From Cranoglanis bouderius (Eukaryota > Chordata > Actinopteri > Siluriformes > Cranoglanididae), in the NCBI GenBank assembly GCA_023630585.1, contig CM042535.1, positions 32,679,399-32,743,398 of the forward strand: DNA of 64,000 nucleotides. The letters are read 5' to 3'. Below, piece after piece: positions 33,901 through 45,950 of the stretch (the stretch's first letter is position 1; every line of letters begins with the position of its first letter). A model generated the notes under the pieces. That model saw only the letters and a program-made list of their open reading frames with translations, made no database searches and was not told where the DNA came from. The position numbers were made by a program, and so were the translations under genes.

Positions 33901-34658
33901 AATAGGGGTATCGAATTGAAAGTATAAAATGGAATTTTGCACAAGTTTTTTGCAGGTTTTCTAAGGAGAAAGTCCACTGAGGAGTAAGGTTAGATGTGAT
34001 CAAAAGCCTAACAATTAAAGTATTAAAGATGCAGTTATGCAAGTTTTTTTGCAAGCATTATAAACTTTTTTTTTTTTTCACAATCTGAGCTCTACCAAAA
34101 AATGCCAATGGAATTTAAGCAATTTATTGTGATTCTTCAAAGTCCTTCTCTAACCTTGTACTTCCTGGTATAGAAAAAATACTTAGCTGACATTAGTCTA
34201 TCCTTTTAAATGTTCTTTTTCCAGAATCACTTGATTAACTAGAGCTGGCCTTGCTTGTTTTTTTCATTTTTAATACTAATCTGATGCCATGCATTTTCGT
34301 AAGAGTAAACATCTGTCAATGTCCTACATTCTCAAAATGACAAAAAATATAAAATATCTGCACAAATGCTGTCAAATCTTGGGTAATAGCAAACAATATT
34401 ATGTGACTGTGGCAAAAGGGGCATGGTCAAGCAGTGGACGGAGAGAGAAGGCGGGTTGAAACAGCACATAATGCGTGATTATTCTCACCTTTGTGCTATA
34501 ACCAGCAGTCTACCTATATACCTGTTTTCCTTTCAGTAGGGGCAATGAGCCAGATTGAGACAGCTGTCTGAGCCTGCACACAGGACACATGGAACTTGAA
34601 ATTGGCAAAGCTGCAAACTGTTTGGACTTTGGCTTGTTTCTTTTTGGTTGCATTTACA
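33901..34658. other. No gene recognised
   Basis: AT-rich. A short patch near 34405-34520 (gtggcaaaaggggcatgg and on) has the base composition of an LTR fragment, but I could not match it to another copy. Confidence 0.4.
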
Positions 34659-34660
34659 TA

Positions 34661-36078
34661 CAGTCATTTGAAAAAACAAGTACACCCCATGGAAATTATT
34701 GCCTTGTTTGACATATTTGGACAAGCAAACATTTGATCATCTTTGAAACATATAGTTGATATACTTGAACAAAACCACAAGGAAAATTTGCTTTTTCAAT
34801 CATTTATTTAACAGAAAAATCAATAGATGTGAGATTCTTCTGTGGAAAAAGTCACCCTTGGACTCAGAAGCAAGTATTGCCCCCTTTAGCAGAAATAACT
34901 TCTTGTAGGCGTTTTGCATAATTGTCCACCAGGCTTGCTGTAATTTTTGACCACTCTTCTATGCAATATTCAAATCCAGGCTTTGACTAGGCCATTCCAT
35001 AACCCTCCATTTCTTCTTTTTGAGCCATTCCTTTGTGGATTTGCTTGTGTGCTTAGGATCATTATCCTATTGAAAGGTCCACTTTCGGTTCAACTTCAAC
35101 TTTCGGACAGATGGCCTCACATTATCTTCAAGTGCTCTTTTATATGATACAGAATTCATAGTTGAATCAATAAATGCAAGCTGTCCAGTCCCTGAGGCAG
35201 CAAAGCAACCCCAAACCATAACAATTCCACCACCATGCTTCACAGTTGGTATGAATGGTATGAGTGCTTCTCCTGAAAAGCTGTCTTTGGTCTGCTCCAA
35301 ACATGCTGTTACTGTGGCCAAACAACTCTATATTTGATTTTTCTGTCCAGAGCACAGAGGCCTGATCTTTGCCTATATGCTCATTGGCAAACTGTAGTCT
35401 TGCAAAAGCTTTTTCCTGACACACCTCCCATGCAAGTCAAATTTGTGCAATCTCTTTCAAATTACTAGCAGATCATATGATGAAATTTGGGTGTTCTTGG
35501 AGACTTGGGCTGAATTTGCTGGGATGGCCAGTCCTGGACAAATTGAGAGTTATTTGAAATCTGCACCATTTGAAGATGATTTTCCTTACAGTGGAATGAT
35601 GTATTTCAAATAATTTGGAAATCGTTTTAAGTCCCTTACTAGACTCATAGGCATCCATAACGTTTTTTCTGAAGGCCTTATAGAACTCTTTAGATCTTGG
35701 CATGATGACACCACACACCTCAATAACAAAGGGAACACCAGACACTAGATATGAGAGGGGTATAAATAAGACAGGTTCCACCAGCACTCCCTAAGCAGGT
35801 TCTAAACACTGGCACCCAATCTTGAACATCTGATTCTAATTTTATGGATTTGAAGGTGTGATAAATGTAGGGGTGCACTTACTTTTTCAATTTGACTGAT
35901 CTGTTTTTTTGTTACTTTAAAACGTGCAAACTACTACAAAATGTCAGTTTTATGTGTCCTTTGATAGCATGTACCTAAATTATTAATAGGCACTATTTCA
36001 AAGAGGATCCAATGTTTGCTTGTCGAAAAAAAAAAAAAAACAATTTCCATGGGGTGTACTTATTTTTTCACATGACCA
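34661..36078 (-). mobile_element. Tc1-like family h element, both ends present (1418 bp)
   Basis: Ends CAGTCATTTGAAAAAACAAG and TTTTTTCACATGACCA are imperfect inverted repeats with TA on both sides (34659-34660, 36079-36080). The inner repeat text (acaccccatggaaattattg) is also inverted at about 36035-36055. A transposase relic on the minus strand fills the centre. Confidence 0.85.
35067..35700 (-). pseudogene. Tc1 family h transposase relic
   Basis: Minus-strand conceptual pieces in order: MPRSKEFYKAFRKNVMDAYE, TISKLFEIHHSTVRKIIFKW (HTH), CQEKAFARLQFANEHIGKDQ, VLWTEKSNIELFGHS (first catalytic Asp replaced by Glu), [20 protein letters not shown] and SVRKLKLNRKWTFQ. Two frames are needed. The region 3' of 35067 should hold the remaining Asp and Glu motifs but is degraded. 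Confidence 0.75.
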
Positions 36079-36080
36079 TA

Positions 36081-37364
36081 TATAAGGATGCATGCTGAAA
36101 AGTGTGTGTTCAAACTAAAAAAAAAGAGAAATAAAAACCAAAAGCGAAAACTCTGCCAAAGAGCACCTGCCTCCTGAGTCCACCTTTCCGACACACACAT
36201 GCAGGGTTCGGCAGTGAGTATAATAACATAATTTCCTATGTTTAATATTAGCAGAAAAATTACGTGTGTAAGCATGTTACTGTAGATTTTGATATGTGTG
36301 CTGTTTCCAGGAATACACCATAAATCTGACACCTGAACACCTCCTGTGCTTGACAGTAACCTGAAATCATGCTAATCTCTGACACAGCAGGTTTCTGATG
36401 GCTCTGTAAAAATGGGACATCATTGCTTAAGGCAAGGTGATGGAGATAATCATCCGCCATAATTCATGTTTAATATCACAGTCCCAGAGGTAAAGAAGGA
36501 AGGGTAAAGGGTGTCCTTGCTATGATGCCTCTCATCTCCTCTCCTTCTCTTCTAATCACTCAGTGCACTACACCAAGCACTAAACATACTGTGAAGTCCT
36601 AAAATCAACAAATAAAAATAGCCCATATCAGATATACAATAAATACAAAAAAGTTCTTGTTACTAAAAATGGCCAGGAATCTAACAAGAATAATAACAGT
36701 AGCATGCAAGCACTGTTTGCTAAAAATAGTCCAGGTGGAATCACAGGGCAGAATAACATGACATCTGTTCAGAATTAATAATGCCATTATAATGGAAAAG
36801 ACAAACAAGTTTAAAGCATAATATCATTGTCAAAATGAAATCTAAAATAAAATGAAATAAAATCTCAGTTGAAAGATTGGACCTTCTACTAACTATGATC
36901 TTGGTCTGCTTTTTTATTATTTTTTTAATCAGATTTTATGGCCGATCCCTGTGTCTGAGACCACATGTAAATCTACAGACAATAAAAAGCCAGCTGCCTG
37001 TAAGGCACAATAAAGCTAATATATTTAATTAGACCTAGTGTATCTGTTCAGTATTAATGTATGCCTATCATGATAGTTGCTGGTGGTATATTTACATTTT
37101 AAATAAATCAGACTCTATACAACTCAGTTACTTCTGGCAAAAATTAAGAGAGAGTATCATTACAAATTTGTTTAAGAGTTTCTGTTTCTGAATGTCAAAA
37201 AACAAACAAACAAACAAACAAATAAAAACAAAACATTCAGGGCATTCAGGAAGTCTCTTTTTTCAGACATACTGCATTAATATCACCTAAGTCATGATGA
37301 GGCCCCAGTCAGTTCAAGGCTGTTGGAAAATAAAAATTTAAAAAGTTAAAATCCCCACATCTTC
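36081..37364. other. No gene recognised
   Basis: AT-rich, with a short AAAC run near 37200. No transposon end or coding signature is supportable. Confidence 0.5.
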
Positions 37365-37369
37365 CTTGT

Positions 37370-37932
37370 TGTTACGTAATGCCAGTGCAGGCTGAAGGGT
37401 CAGGGGAGTAGTCAGGATGCATGTGCTGGGGAGACGTCAGTTAATGCAGCAAAGTTTATTTTCACCAACAAAAAAGAGCAGTAATCCACAAATACTGAAC
37501 TCGAGAAAAAAAGCAGTAATCCAAAAGACAGGGAAAAAAACACTCGAAATGAGGAAGTGGTCTGGGAACCACAAATACTGAACTACGGACATAGGAAAAA
37601 AGACTACGGATTACAAAGCTAAACTAAACTAAACCAAACTAATACACCACGCCGAAGCAGACACAAACAGGGCTTTAAGTAGCGGAGTTCATTAACACCA
37701 AACAAGATTAGATCCGCGACACCTGGAAATGACAAACACAAATCAAACGAAGAACCAATGAGGACAAAAGGAGGCAGGGACAGAGACATGACGTGAATAC
37801 AATAACACATGCACATGGCCAAGGTAAACAAAACGAGAGTCTTTCTGACAGGAGGCGGAATGCGCTCCGTGGAATGCAGAAGTAGGCTACGCTTCATTTT
37901 GCAGCGTAGCGAGAGAGAGAGAGAACCAAACA
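37370..37932 (-). mobile_element. Solo Gypsy-type LTR (563 bp, TSD CTTGT)
   Basis: Plus-strand ends are TGTTACG...CCAAACA. A perfect CTTGT duplication flanks it (37365-37369 and 37933-37937). Text such as acgtgaatacaataacacat and gcacatggcca is shared with the LTR at 19329. A GA repeat sits near its minus-strand 5' end. Confidence 0.9.
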
Positions 37933-38150
37933 CTTGTCAGATGCCCTAATTTGGGGGTCATCAGTTCCAGTCCTGGAGTACCAAAGTCCAGCACAGTTCA
38001 GTGATTTCCTAGCTCAAAGACCCACAAATCAACTCACCATTTAATTACCAAGCTTAGTTGGTGTGTTAAAGCAGGAAAATCACCAAACTCTACTAGCTTC
38101 CTGCTCTCTGGGACTGGAATTGATAACCTCTGTTTGAAATTAAGGCGATA

Positions 38151-38804
<654 letters not shown>

Positions 38805-39377
38805 ACTTCCTTCAATTCGAACCGAGGTCAGTTAAGTTTAAGGTAACACCAACATGACATCACTAAAACTAACTTCTCTCCAAAACACAACATATATTAT
38901 AAATTCCATATTGCTATTGGTGGAATGCCAAACAGACTTGATAAATATTTCACAGTACTTTTACCCAAGGGTTCTCTGACACACACACCCCACACCCCGC
39001 CCCACACATGCACAGATGCATATACACATTCAGATGGATCAGTGACAGAACCAGAGCAAAAAATACAGTGCGCAACACATTATACTGCTATGTTGGATAA
39101 GAATGCTGCATTTCTCCTCCTATACAGTGTCATCTTGTCATTCCATGAAAAAATATAATAAAATGAACATATGATACAGTATATTAAACACATCAAATTA
39201 AATGATAAATTGCACAAATGAATATAGATAAATAAATTAAATTAAAATATTCAAATATATTTTCCCATTTGTATTTCCCTTCTTCAAGTTTCATGTATAT
39301 AATATAAATAAAAATTTACATAAATATAAATTGGAATGGTTCTAATAAGAGTGGTTATTATCCTAGTACTGTATATA
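38805..39377. other. No gene recognised
   Basis: AT-rich with a short CA/CCCA-rich stretch near 38980-39010. Nothing supportable. Confidence 0.5.
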
Positions 39378-39674
39378 CAGTACTGTGCAAAAGTCTTAGG
39401 CACCCTAATGAATGCTGACAATGAATGCTGGCTGTGCCATTACCTGAAAAACAGAAGCAAGTGTCAGTCAAAGTCTCCAGAAGAACTGTGGCAGATTCTC
39501 CAAGATGGTTTAAAAAAAACAAAAAAACAGCTAACCTCTTTATAAAACTGTATGAAGTGTACTTGAGACTACTGACGCAATTTTAAAGACAAAGCATTGT
39601 CACACCAAATATTGACCATTATCTGGGCTTTATAGCATTTCTATAGATGTGCCTAATACCTTTGCATAGTACTG
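39378..39674. mobile_element. Short nonautonomous Tc1-like element, family k (297 bp)
   Basis: CAGTACTGTGCAAAAGTCTT at the left is inverted as CCTTTGCATAGTACTG at the right, with TA on both sides (39376-39377, 39675-39676). The interior keeps a little transposase C-terminal text (SPEELWQILQDGLKK) and no catalytic motif. It is an internal-deletion derivative. Confidence 0.85.
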
Positions 39675-39803
39675 TACATAGTATGCATATGTGTGAAGTA
39701 AACTTGTGTTATTAAAATAAAAGGGAATCTCAATATGTTTGTAAACCCTCTGTCAAATTATAGTGCTGTGAAAGTGTCCCGATTTCCTCTGTTTTTAGTA
39801 TCT

Positions 39804-40060
39804 CTGTGGCAAGGAGGAGGTGGGAACTGGCTGAACATAAACATAAAGTTTAATAATAAACGAAACAGAACATAAAACACACAAGCTGAACACAAAATGC
39901 AAGTGTGTCTTTCTCCCTTTTATTTTCTTCCCCTCACTGCAACACAGAACAGTCATTAGTCTCATTTCCTACAGGTGTGCGATCCTTACCACTCGCTTTC
40001 TCCGGCTCCGCCCTCCATTCACAAACCGGCGCTCGTCCATGCCCCCGCCTCCAAAATCTC
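39804..40060 (-). mobile_element. Degraded LTR-like fragment in Tc1 family i
   Basis: tgtggcaaggaggagg, then aaagtttaataataaacg, then a GC-rich stretch (ctccgccctccattcac) resemble an LTR read on the minus strand. Ends and duplication are unclear. It splits the Tc1 tip from its body. Confidence 0.45.
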
Positions 40061-40625
40061 ATACTAAATAGGTTTAGACCTTCAAATGAAATACAACATA
40101 AAACAAAGCCAGCCTGAGTAAACACACAATACAGTTTTTATTATTTTTTTAATTGAAGCAAAAAAAGTTCTCCAACACCTATCATCCATGTGAAAAGCTA
40201 ATTGCCCCCTTAAACTTAAAATCTGTTTGTGCCACCTTTAGCAGCAATAACTACAACCAATCGCTTCTGATAACTGGAGATCAGTCTTTCACTTACTTCT
40301 AGGACTAGGACTTACTCCTATGCTTTGGATCATTGTCTTGCTGCATAATCCAGCTGCGCTTAAGTTTCATCTTACGGACTGAAGACCGGAGATTCTCCTT
40401 TAGGATTTTCTGGTAGAGAGCAGAACCTCTGGGTTACACATGTAACCCTGTTCCCTGAGAAGGGAATGAGACGTTGTGTGAGCTTCACACTGTGGGAAGC
40501 GCCTCCGTGTGCGACCGGTATCTGAAGTCTGTGTAAAATCACGCCTATTAGGCCTGCCATGGTCAAATGACATGGCAATTAATAAAAACTGATATATTAT
40601 ATATATTATATATTTATATAAATTG

Positions 40626-40860
40626 ATATAAAAACACGTGACACGCTATAGTGTTCAACATGATCTGTACAACCTCAGTTGAGAGACCAGAATCTATGAG
40701 CTGGTGCCCCTCAGGGGCCAGACCACAGTTTCCTTAGTTCCGGCCGAGGGTGATAAATAAACCCTCTGGCTTGAGACAATAGATCCTTGCGAACGGGAAT
40801 CTCCCAGGGAGTGCCATCCAGCAGAGATATTATCTCCGAGAACCATGTATGAGCTGGCCA
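40626..40860 (-). repeat. DIRS internal direct duplication, copy 1
   Basis: About 210 bp (aacctcagttgagagaccag through ctccgagaacca) matches 41568-41760 with about a dozen differences. Both copies are in the same orientation. The 41.6-kb copy sits at the expected linker between RNase H and recombinase; this one follows the recombinase. Confidence 0.85.
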
Positions 40861-41522
40861 ATAAGGCCAAACTGTAATACCGAATGAATGTATGTGACCT
40901 ACACCACCCCGCTGCAGCACACACATCCTGTAAGGGTACACCTTAGATAAATCCTTTGAGGAGGCGACCCCCCTAGTGGAATGAACCCCTATGCCCAGAG
41001 GCATAGTGAGACCGCGCGCCTCATAAACAATAGAGATTGCTTCCACTACCGCAACACTAACGGCTGGGCAGCAGACCTAGGTACTTAGGAATCATCTGGC
41101 CTAGGATATAAGGAGGCCTTGGCTAATCCAGGGGCAAAGTCAAGACAGGAAGGGGCAAGAGAGAGAGCTTGTAGATCTCCTACTCACTTGAGAGATGTCG
41201 GGGCCAACAGAAGAGCTACCTTTAGAGTCAGAAGCTTCTCTGAGGCTGACTCTAAGAGCTCGAATGGGGCACCTGACAGGTCTTCCTGGATCACAGAAAG
41301 GTCCCAGGAAGGTAAGGTAAACCTAGAAGTTAGAGGATGTTGCCCCACAGAGGCTCCATCAGTGGGGGCATGACTGGCCAAAATGGCAGCCATGTAGACC
41401 CTAATTGTAGAAGGAGCCAACCCTGCTGAGAAACATTCCTGTAAGAACTCCAGGACTGTAGCTATTGTGCAGTTTACTGGGCCTAACTGGTGTTCCTCAC
41501 ACCATGATAAAAAAGTTGCCAC
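40694..41522 (-). pseudogene. DIRS tyrosine recombinase, frameshifted
   Basis: Minus-strand pieces: N-terminal core-binding text TFLSWCEEHQLGPVN and GLAPSTIRVYMAAILASHAP (about 41400-41520), LLTLKVALLLAPTSLK (about 41190-41230), then IVYEARGLTMPLGIGVHSTRG (HxxR motif, about 40975-41030) and HTFIRYYSL (Tyr region, about 40870). These belong to the phage-integrase fold and would join element circles to DNA. Stops and a gap between the N-terminal and catalytic parts make it inactive. Confidence 0.8.
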
Positions 41523-41737
41523 TTGAATGCATACAATTTTCTCGTGGATAGTGCTCTAGCATTAAACATGGTCTCTACAACCTCAGTTGAGAGACCAGAA
41601 TCTATGAGCTGGTGCCCCTCAGGGGCCAGACCACAGTTTCCATAGTTCCGGCCGAGGGTGATAAATCAACCCTCTGGCTTGAGACAATAGATCCCTGCGA
41701 ACAGGAATCTCCCAGGGATTGCCGTCCAGCAGAGATA

Positions 41738-42500
41738 TTATGTCCGAGAACCAAATTCAAACTGGCCAGTGCTACTAGCAGCAGATGCAGCATGATCTTG
41801 GTGAACTCTCACTAGAGCCTGTGGGAGCAGAGCAATCGAGAGAAAGGCATACAGACATGACCTCAGCCAAGTGTGTAGCATGGCATCCAGCCCTATTGGT
41901 GCGAGAGGAGTGAGGGCGAACCACAGCGGGCGGTGTGTCATCTCCTCAGAGGTGAACACATCCACCTCCGCTTGGCCGAACCTTCGCCATATGGACTCCA
42001 CCACTTGTGGATGGAGCCTCCAATCCCTGGGCCTCAGCCCCAACCTTGACAGGATGCCTGCCCCCACATTCCGGTTGCACATGTACACAATGTACATTGC
42101 ACTCACTGACAAAAACTTTCCTTCCGCCCAGGGAAGTAGTAGTTGCACCTGCCTGAACAGGGAGCATGAACGTAACCCTCCCTGGTGATTGATATAGGAG
42201 ACCACAACTGTATTGTCTGTCACAACTAACACATGGTGACCTCTCAACTGGGGAAGAAAGAATTACAGTGCTAGGAATACGGCCCGCATTTTTAGCCGAT
42301 TTATATGCCAGTCTAGATGAGGGCTGCTCCAGAGACCGTGAGATGGACGGCCATCTAAAACCGCACCCCAGCCCGTGAGGGAGGCGTCTGTCATTACCAT
42401 CTTGCAATAAGGCACATCTCAGAGCACGTAGGCATTGCCGCGTGACATTAATTATTCTTAGGGGTTTTTTCCTCGGATGAATCCTCTGACTTTTCAGCCA
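41738..42500 (-). pseudogene. DIRS RNase H region
   Basis: Minus-strand pieces: RLPHGLGCGFR, HHVLVVTDNTVVVSYINHQG (RNase H-type Asp motif with the typical DIRS sequence), LGLRPRDWRLHPQVVESIW and DVFTSEEMTHRPLWFAL. It is split over at least two frames, with damage near 42280-42400. Confidence 0.8.
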
Positions 42501-42529
42501 CCATTTAAATGGTCTTAAAGGCTTCAGAA

Positions 42530-43052
42530 AAGGAAGGGGTTACATCGACCAAATCTTTGCCCTAATAAACATCATAGAGCAATGCATCGAGTGGAACACT
42601 CCGCTGAACATCAATTTCATCGACTTCAAAAAAGCTTTTGACAGGGTGCACCGTGATACGCTATGGAAGATCATGAGATCATATGGAGTACCTCCGAAGA
42701 TGGTCACACTCATGGGTATGTTTTACCACTGCTTCGAGTGCAGCGTCATTGTAACTGGAAACCTATCTGATTGGTTCCCAGTGGAGTCAGGTGTAAGACA
42801 GGGATGCATCATCTCCCCCCTCCTACTCCTGGTAGCCATCGATTGGGTAATGTGAAAGACTACAGCTGACAAACCTAGAGGTATTCAGTGGACTCTCTTT
42901 TCCCAGCTGGAAGACCTAGACTTTGCAGATGATCTTGCTGCTCTCTCCTCCAAGTTGCAACACCTACAGGAGAAAACTGACAGGCTCAATAACTTTGGCA
43001 AGCAAGTGGGTCTTAACATCAGTACCTCAAAAACCCAGGTGGTGTGTATCAA
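42530..43052 (+). pseudogene. LINE reverse transcriptase, N-terminal part
   Basis: Conceptual NIIEQCIEWNTPLNINFIDF, KAFDRVHRDTLWKIMRSYG, SGVRQGCIISPLLLLVAIDW, then a TGA, then LEDLDFADDLAALSS with the catalytic F/YADD box (about 42910-42945). One in-frame stop follows AIDWVM (42855). Translation continues up to KTQVVCIN, where the long-LTR-like copy begins. Confidence 0.85.
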
Positions 43053-43093
43053 CCCCCCCCCCCCCACACACACACACAAGCTACCTACATGCG

Positions 43094-43130
<37 letters not shown>

Positions 43131-44167
43131 GCTTACCTTACACACACAATGGAAAAATCTCTCTCGAATGTAACGTGTAATTATATGTAATTATTCGATG
43201 TCCAAATAGTGTGATGTTTTCGGATGCAACCGCCTCACGGCTGACGGCCTTTTGCAAAATGGCACGACGAACCAGCGAACTCTACACGACCTCGCGCGAA
43301 CTTTCAGACCGAAGCCATGCAAGTATAGTTAATGACCTATATCTGCGTTTAAGATTGTACCCCTGTTTACAGGAGATTTAAGTTCGTTGCTGGTTTTGGA
43401 AAAGGCTAATTAGTTGTGTTTTTGTCCACTTCCCTTTCATTTCATTACTTTCTCTCTATCCCTTTTCTTTCCTTGTATATAGATGTGCATATGTATGTTT
43501 TGCTTAGAGTTAGTCGTGTGTATCCATAGTTACATCTAGTTATTAAAATCTATTATCACCACGCTTGATTTTTTCTGTTTTTGTTCACGTGATGAGTCCC
43601 TAGTATTAAGCTGCGATCTCGGCTACGTGCTCTGGAAACGGAGATTTCCTTCTTGACCAGAAGGATAAACTCCCTCTTTAGAGTTCATAATTCCAAACTA
43701 GACTACAGCTAATCCTAAAAGCTGATCTAGACCACATACATAGTCACAATTAATTATAATCCATTGTAGTTAATTATCTATATGTATATGTGCACATACA
43801 TGAATTCCCTTTCATGGCTGATGTATATTTATAACTGGTCATGACACGCGTTGATTAGATATATAGATATATTTCACACCAGTCGAGCTAATTCCTTATA
43901 TAAAGTGGAGAATAAATTTAAACGTGTTAAACATCTTTTAATTTGTTACATAAATTGTAACTGGTGGAGAAGATTTTTAAACGTTGCAGATTCACCTGAT
44001 TTACTACACATTCTGGTAGATAATGCGGGCACGCTTTAAAACTGGTCTCCTTTAAAAAGGTGCTTCGAATCCAAGCGTGCGTTTCTGTTTCGTTTTCATA
44101 TTTAAAGTTGATCCATTACATTATTCTGGTGGAAAAGAATAATGCTAGTAATGCTTGATTCGTTACA
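43053..44167 (+). mobile_element. Long-LTR-like repeat, copy 3 (5'-truncated, internally deleted)
   Basis: It begins in the C-run/CA tract, missing the TGTAACG start. It lacks about 500 bp between tgatgttttc and ggatgcaaccgcc compared with copies 2 and 5. It ends TTCGTTACA before the LINE reading resumes. The 4-bp duplication cannot be read because of the truncation. Confidence 0.8.
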
Positions 44168-44800
44168 CAGTGGATGGGAACACTCTTGACTATGTCGAAG
44201 AGTTTACTTACCTCGGCATTCTCATCAGCAAAGATAATGCAGCACAAAAAGACATCAAAGCGAGGCTAGGCAAGGCAAGGGGTGCATTTGCAGGACTTCA
44301 GCCCATCTGGAAGTCTAAGCAATACAGCATCAGAACCAAGGTCAGACTCTATAACAGCAATGTCAATCCTGTTCTATTGTATGGCTCAGAATGCTGGAGA
44401 GTAACACAGGGAGACATGAAAAAGATCAGTGCCTTCCACAATGGATGCCTCCGGAGAATCTGTCATTTCTTCTGGCCCAACAAAATCACTAATGATCACC
44501 TCTACAAAAGGACCAAGAGCCAGAACATTGTCCAGGAAATTAAGATCCGCCACCTGAAATGGCTAGGGCATGTGCTCAGGATGGACCAAAACCACATACC
44601 AAAGGTTGCATTAAGATGGACACCACCAGGGAAAAGAAAGCAAGGCTGGCCTAAGAACACCTGGCGATGGACAGTGACAAAAGAGCTCAAGGAGATGGAA
44701 CTAACGTGGGGAGAGGCACAACATGCAGCCCAGGACTGAGATAGATGCCGGCATATCGTCGCTGCCTTATGTCACAACCGTGACAAAAAGGAATAAGAAA
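44168..44800 (+). pseudogene. LINE reverse transcriptase, C-terminal part
   Basis: The frame 44155-44739 reads TVDGNTLDYVEEFTYLGI, VRLYNSNVNPVLLYGSECWR, HLKWLGHVLRMDQNHIPKVA and KELKEMELTWGEAQHAAQD, then RHIVAALCHNRD in the same reading after a stop. This is the thumb and C-terminal zinc-ribbon-like part usual for this LINE type. It rejoins the part ending at 43052. Confidence 0.85.
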
Positions 44801-44816
44801 AAGATGCCCTGGAGTC

Positions 44817-45380
44817 GCAAGGGAACCAGAGCGGCATCCATGCACTTTGTGACGGTGCGAGGGAATAAAGCTAGACCGAAGGGAAGGACCCGATATTGGT
44901 ACACATTGCCTCCAAACGCGAACCTCAGGAACTTCCTATGACTATGTGGAAATATGTGTCTTTTAGATTTATCGTCACAAACCAGTCCTCAAACTGAATC
45001 TGTGGAACGATAAGTTTGAGCATCAACATCTTCAACCTGTATGTCCGAAGTGTACAGTTCAGATGATGCAGATCTAAAATTGGTGGAATACTCCCATCTT
45101 TTTTGCGGACCAGGAAATAACAGCTCTAAAAACCTCCCTCCCTCACGGGAAGGGGTACATGTTCTATGGCCCCTTTGTCAAAGATGGATCTTACTTCCTG
45201 CGCTAACGTCGGGCTCCACTCTGTGCTGACTACTATGGTGAGCACACCTCTGAACCGGGGAGGTTGAGCTTTGAACTGGACCTGGTAACCCTTTTCTATG
45301 GTGGACAGAACCCATGGAGACACATTTGGCAGAAGTTTCCACGCTGCCAGATGGTCTTTTATTGACATTAACTTTGTCAA
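44817..45380 (-). pseudogene. DIRS reverse transcriptase, N-terminal part
   Basis: Minus-strand pieces: WKLLPNVSPWVLSTIEKGYQ, EVRSIFDKGAIEHVP and, nearer the LINE junction, FGGNVYQYRVLPFGLALFPR and KCMDAALVPLRLQG. The catalytic YIDD-like box expected next is absent, because the LINE sits there. Confidence 0.8.
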
Positions 45381-45449
45381 TACTGGGGGCTAACTGCCAT
45401 AACAACCTCACATCTCCTTTATTCATTAATGATCGTTCTTAGATCGGGC

Positions 45450-45950
45450 CTACCAGCAGGCTACAACTGTGGCCGCCTGGTCCCCCAGCTTTCTGCGGTT
45501 GGAGGGGGGGCACCACATTCGCGTTCTGTGTCTCCCTCGACCCAACGGGAAGGAAGTGGCTGAACGCTGCTGTTTGCTGTTTCGCCTTTTGAAACCTCTC
45601 GCTGATGGCGTTAAATGTTCCGCCAAACAGGCTGGAATGTCGAGCTCAGTCAGCAGGTCTGCTTGGTAGGCCTGCAACACTGCCCTTGTATGCGGTGGCC
45701 CACAAGCGAGACCCACCACCACATAGGCTTTGCCAACCAATGCCGAGGTGGCCTTACACGGCTTGGATGGCAAAGCCGGCCCCCCTAAATTCCCTGCCGT
45801 CGATGGAGAGAGGTAGCTCGCAAGCGCCTCCTCCACCTTGGCATTCCAAATACCCATACTGTTCATTCCCCATGATGGCCAAATAGTCGGATGTTGCGGG
45901 GTTATAAATACGGCTGGTGTATGGTTTTTCCCAGAAGTGCGATATTTCAT
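45450..45950 (-). pseudogene. DIRS gag-like region
   Basis: 166-residue minus-strand frame with EEALASYLSPSTAGNLGGPA, AYVVVGLACGPPHTRAVLQAYQ-type text and LLTELDIPACLAEHL. This matches the gag region that precedes reverse transcriptase in fish DIRS elements. The 3' side has a Pro/Arg-rich stretch. No intact start is recognised. Confidence 0.7.

Larger units (their letters stand above)
42530..44815 (+). mobile_element. Non-LTR retrotransposon (LINE) fragment inside DIRS
   Basis: Coding text for a LINE reverse transcriptase starts without a 5' end near 42530 and ends near 44800, where DIRS text resumes. It is opposite in strand to the DIRS element. DIRS sequence between the conserved RLQG and the later FKWW-type region is missing, so the insertion went with a deletion. 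The clade is not certain. Confidence 0.7.

Noticed and set aside
41871..42188. Plus-strand open frame of 105 residues
   Set aside because: Shadow of the DIRS RNase H region, which has recognisable motifs on the minus strand.
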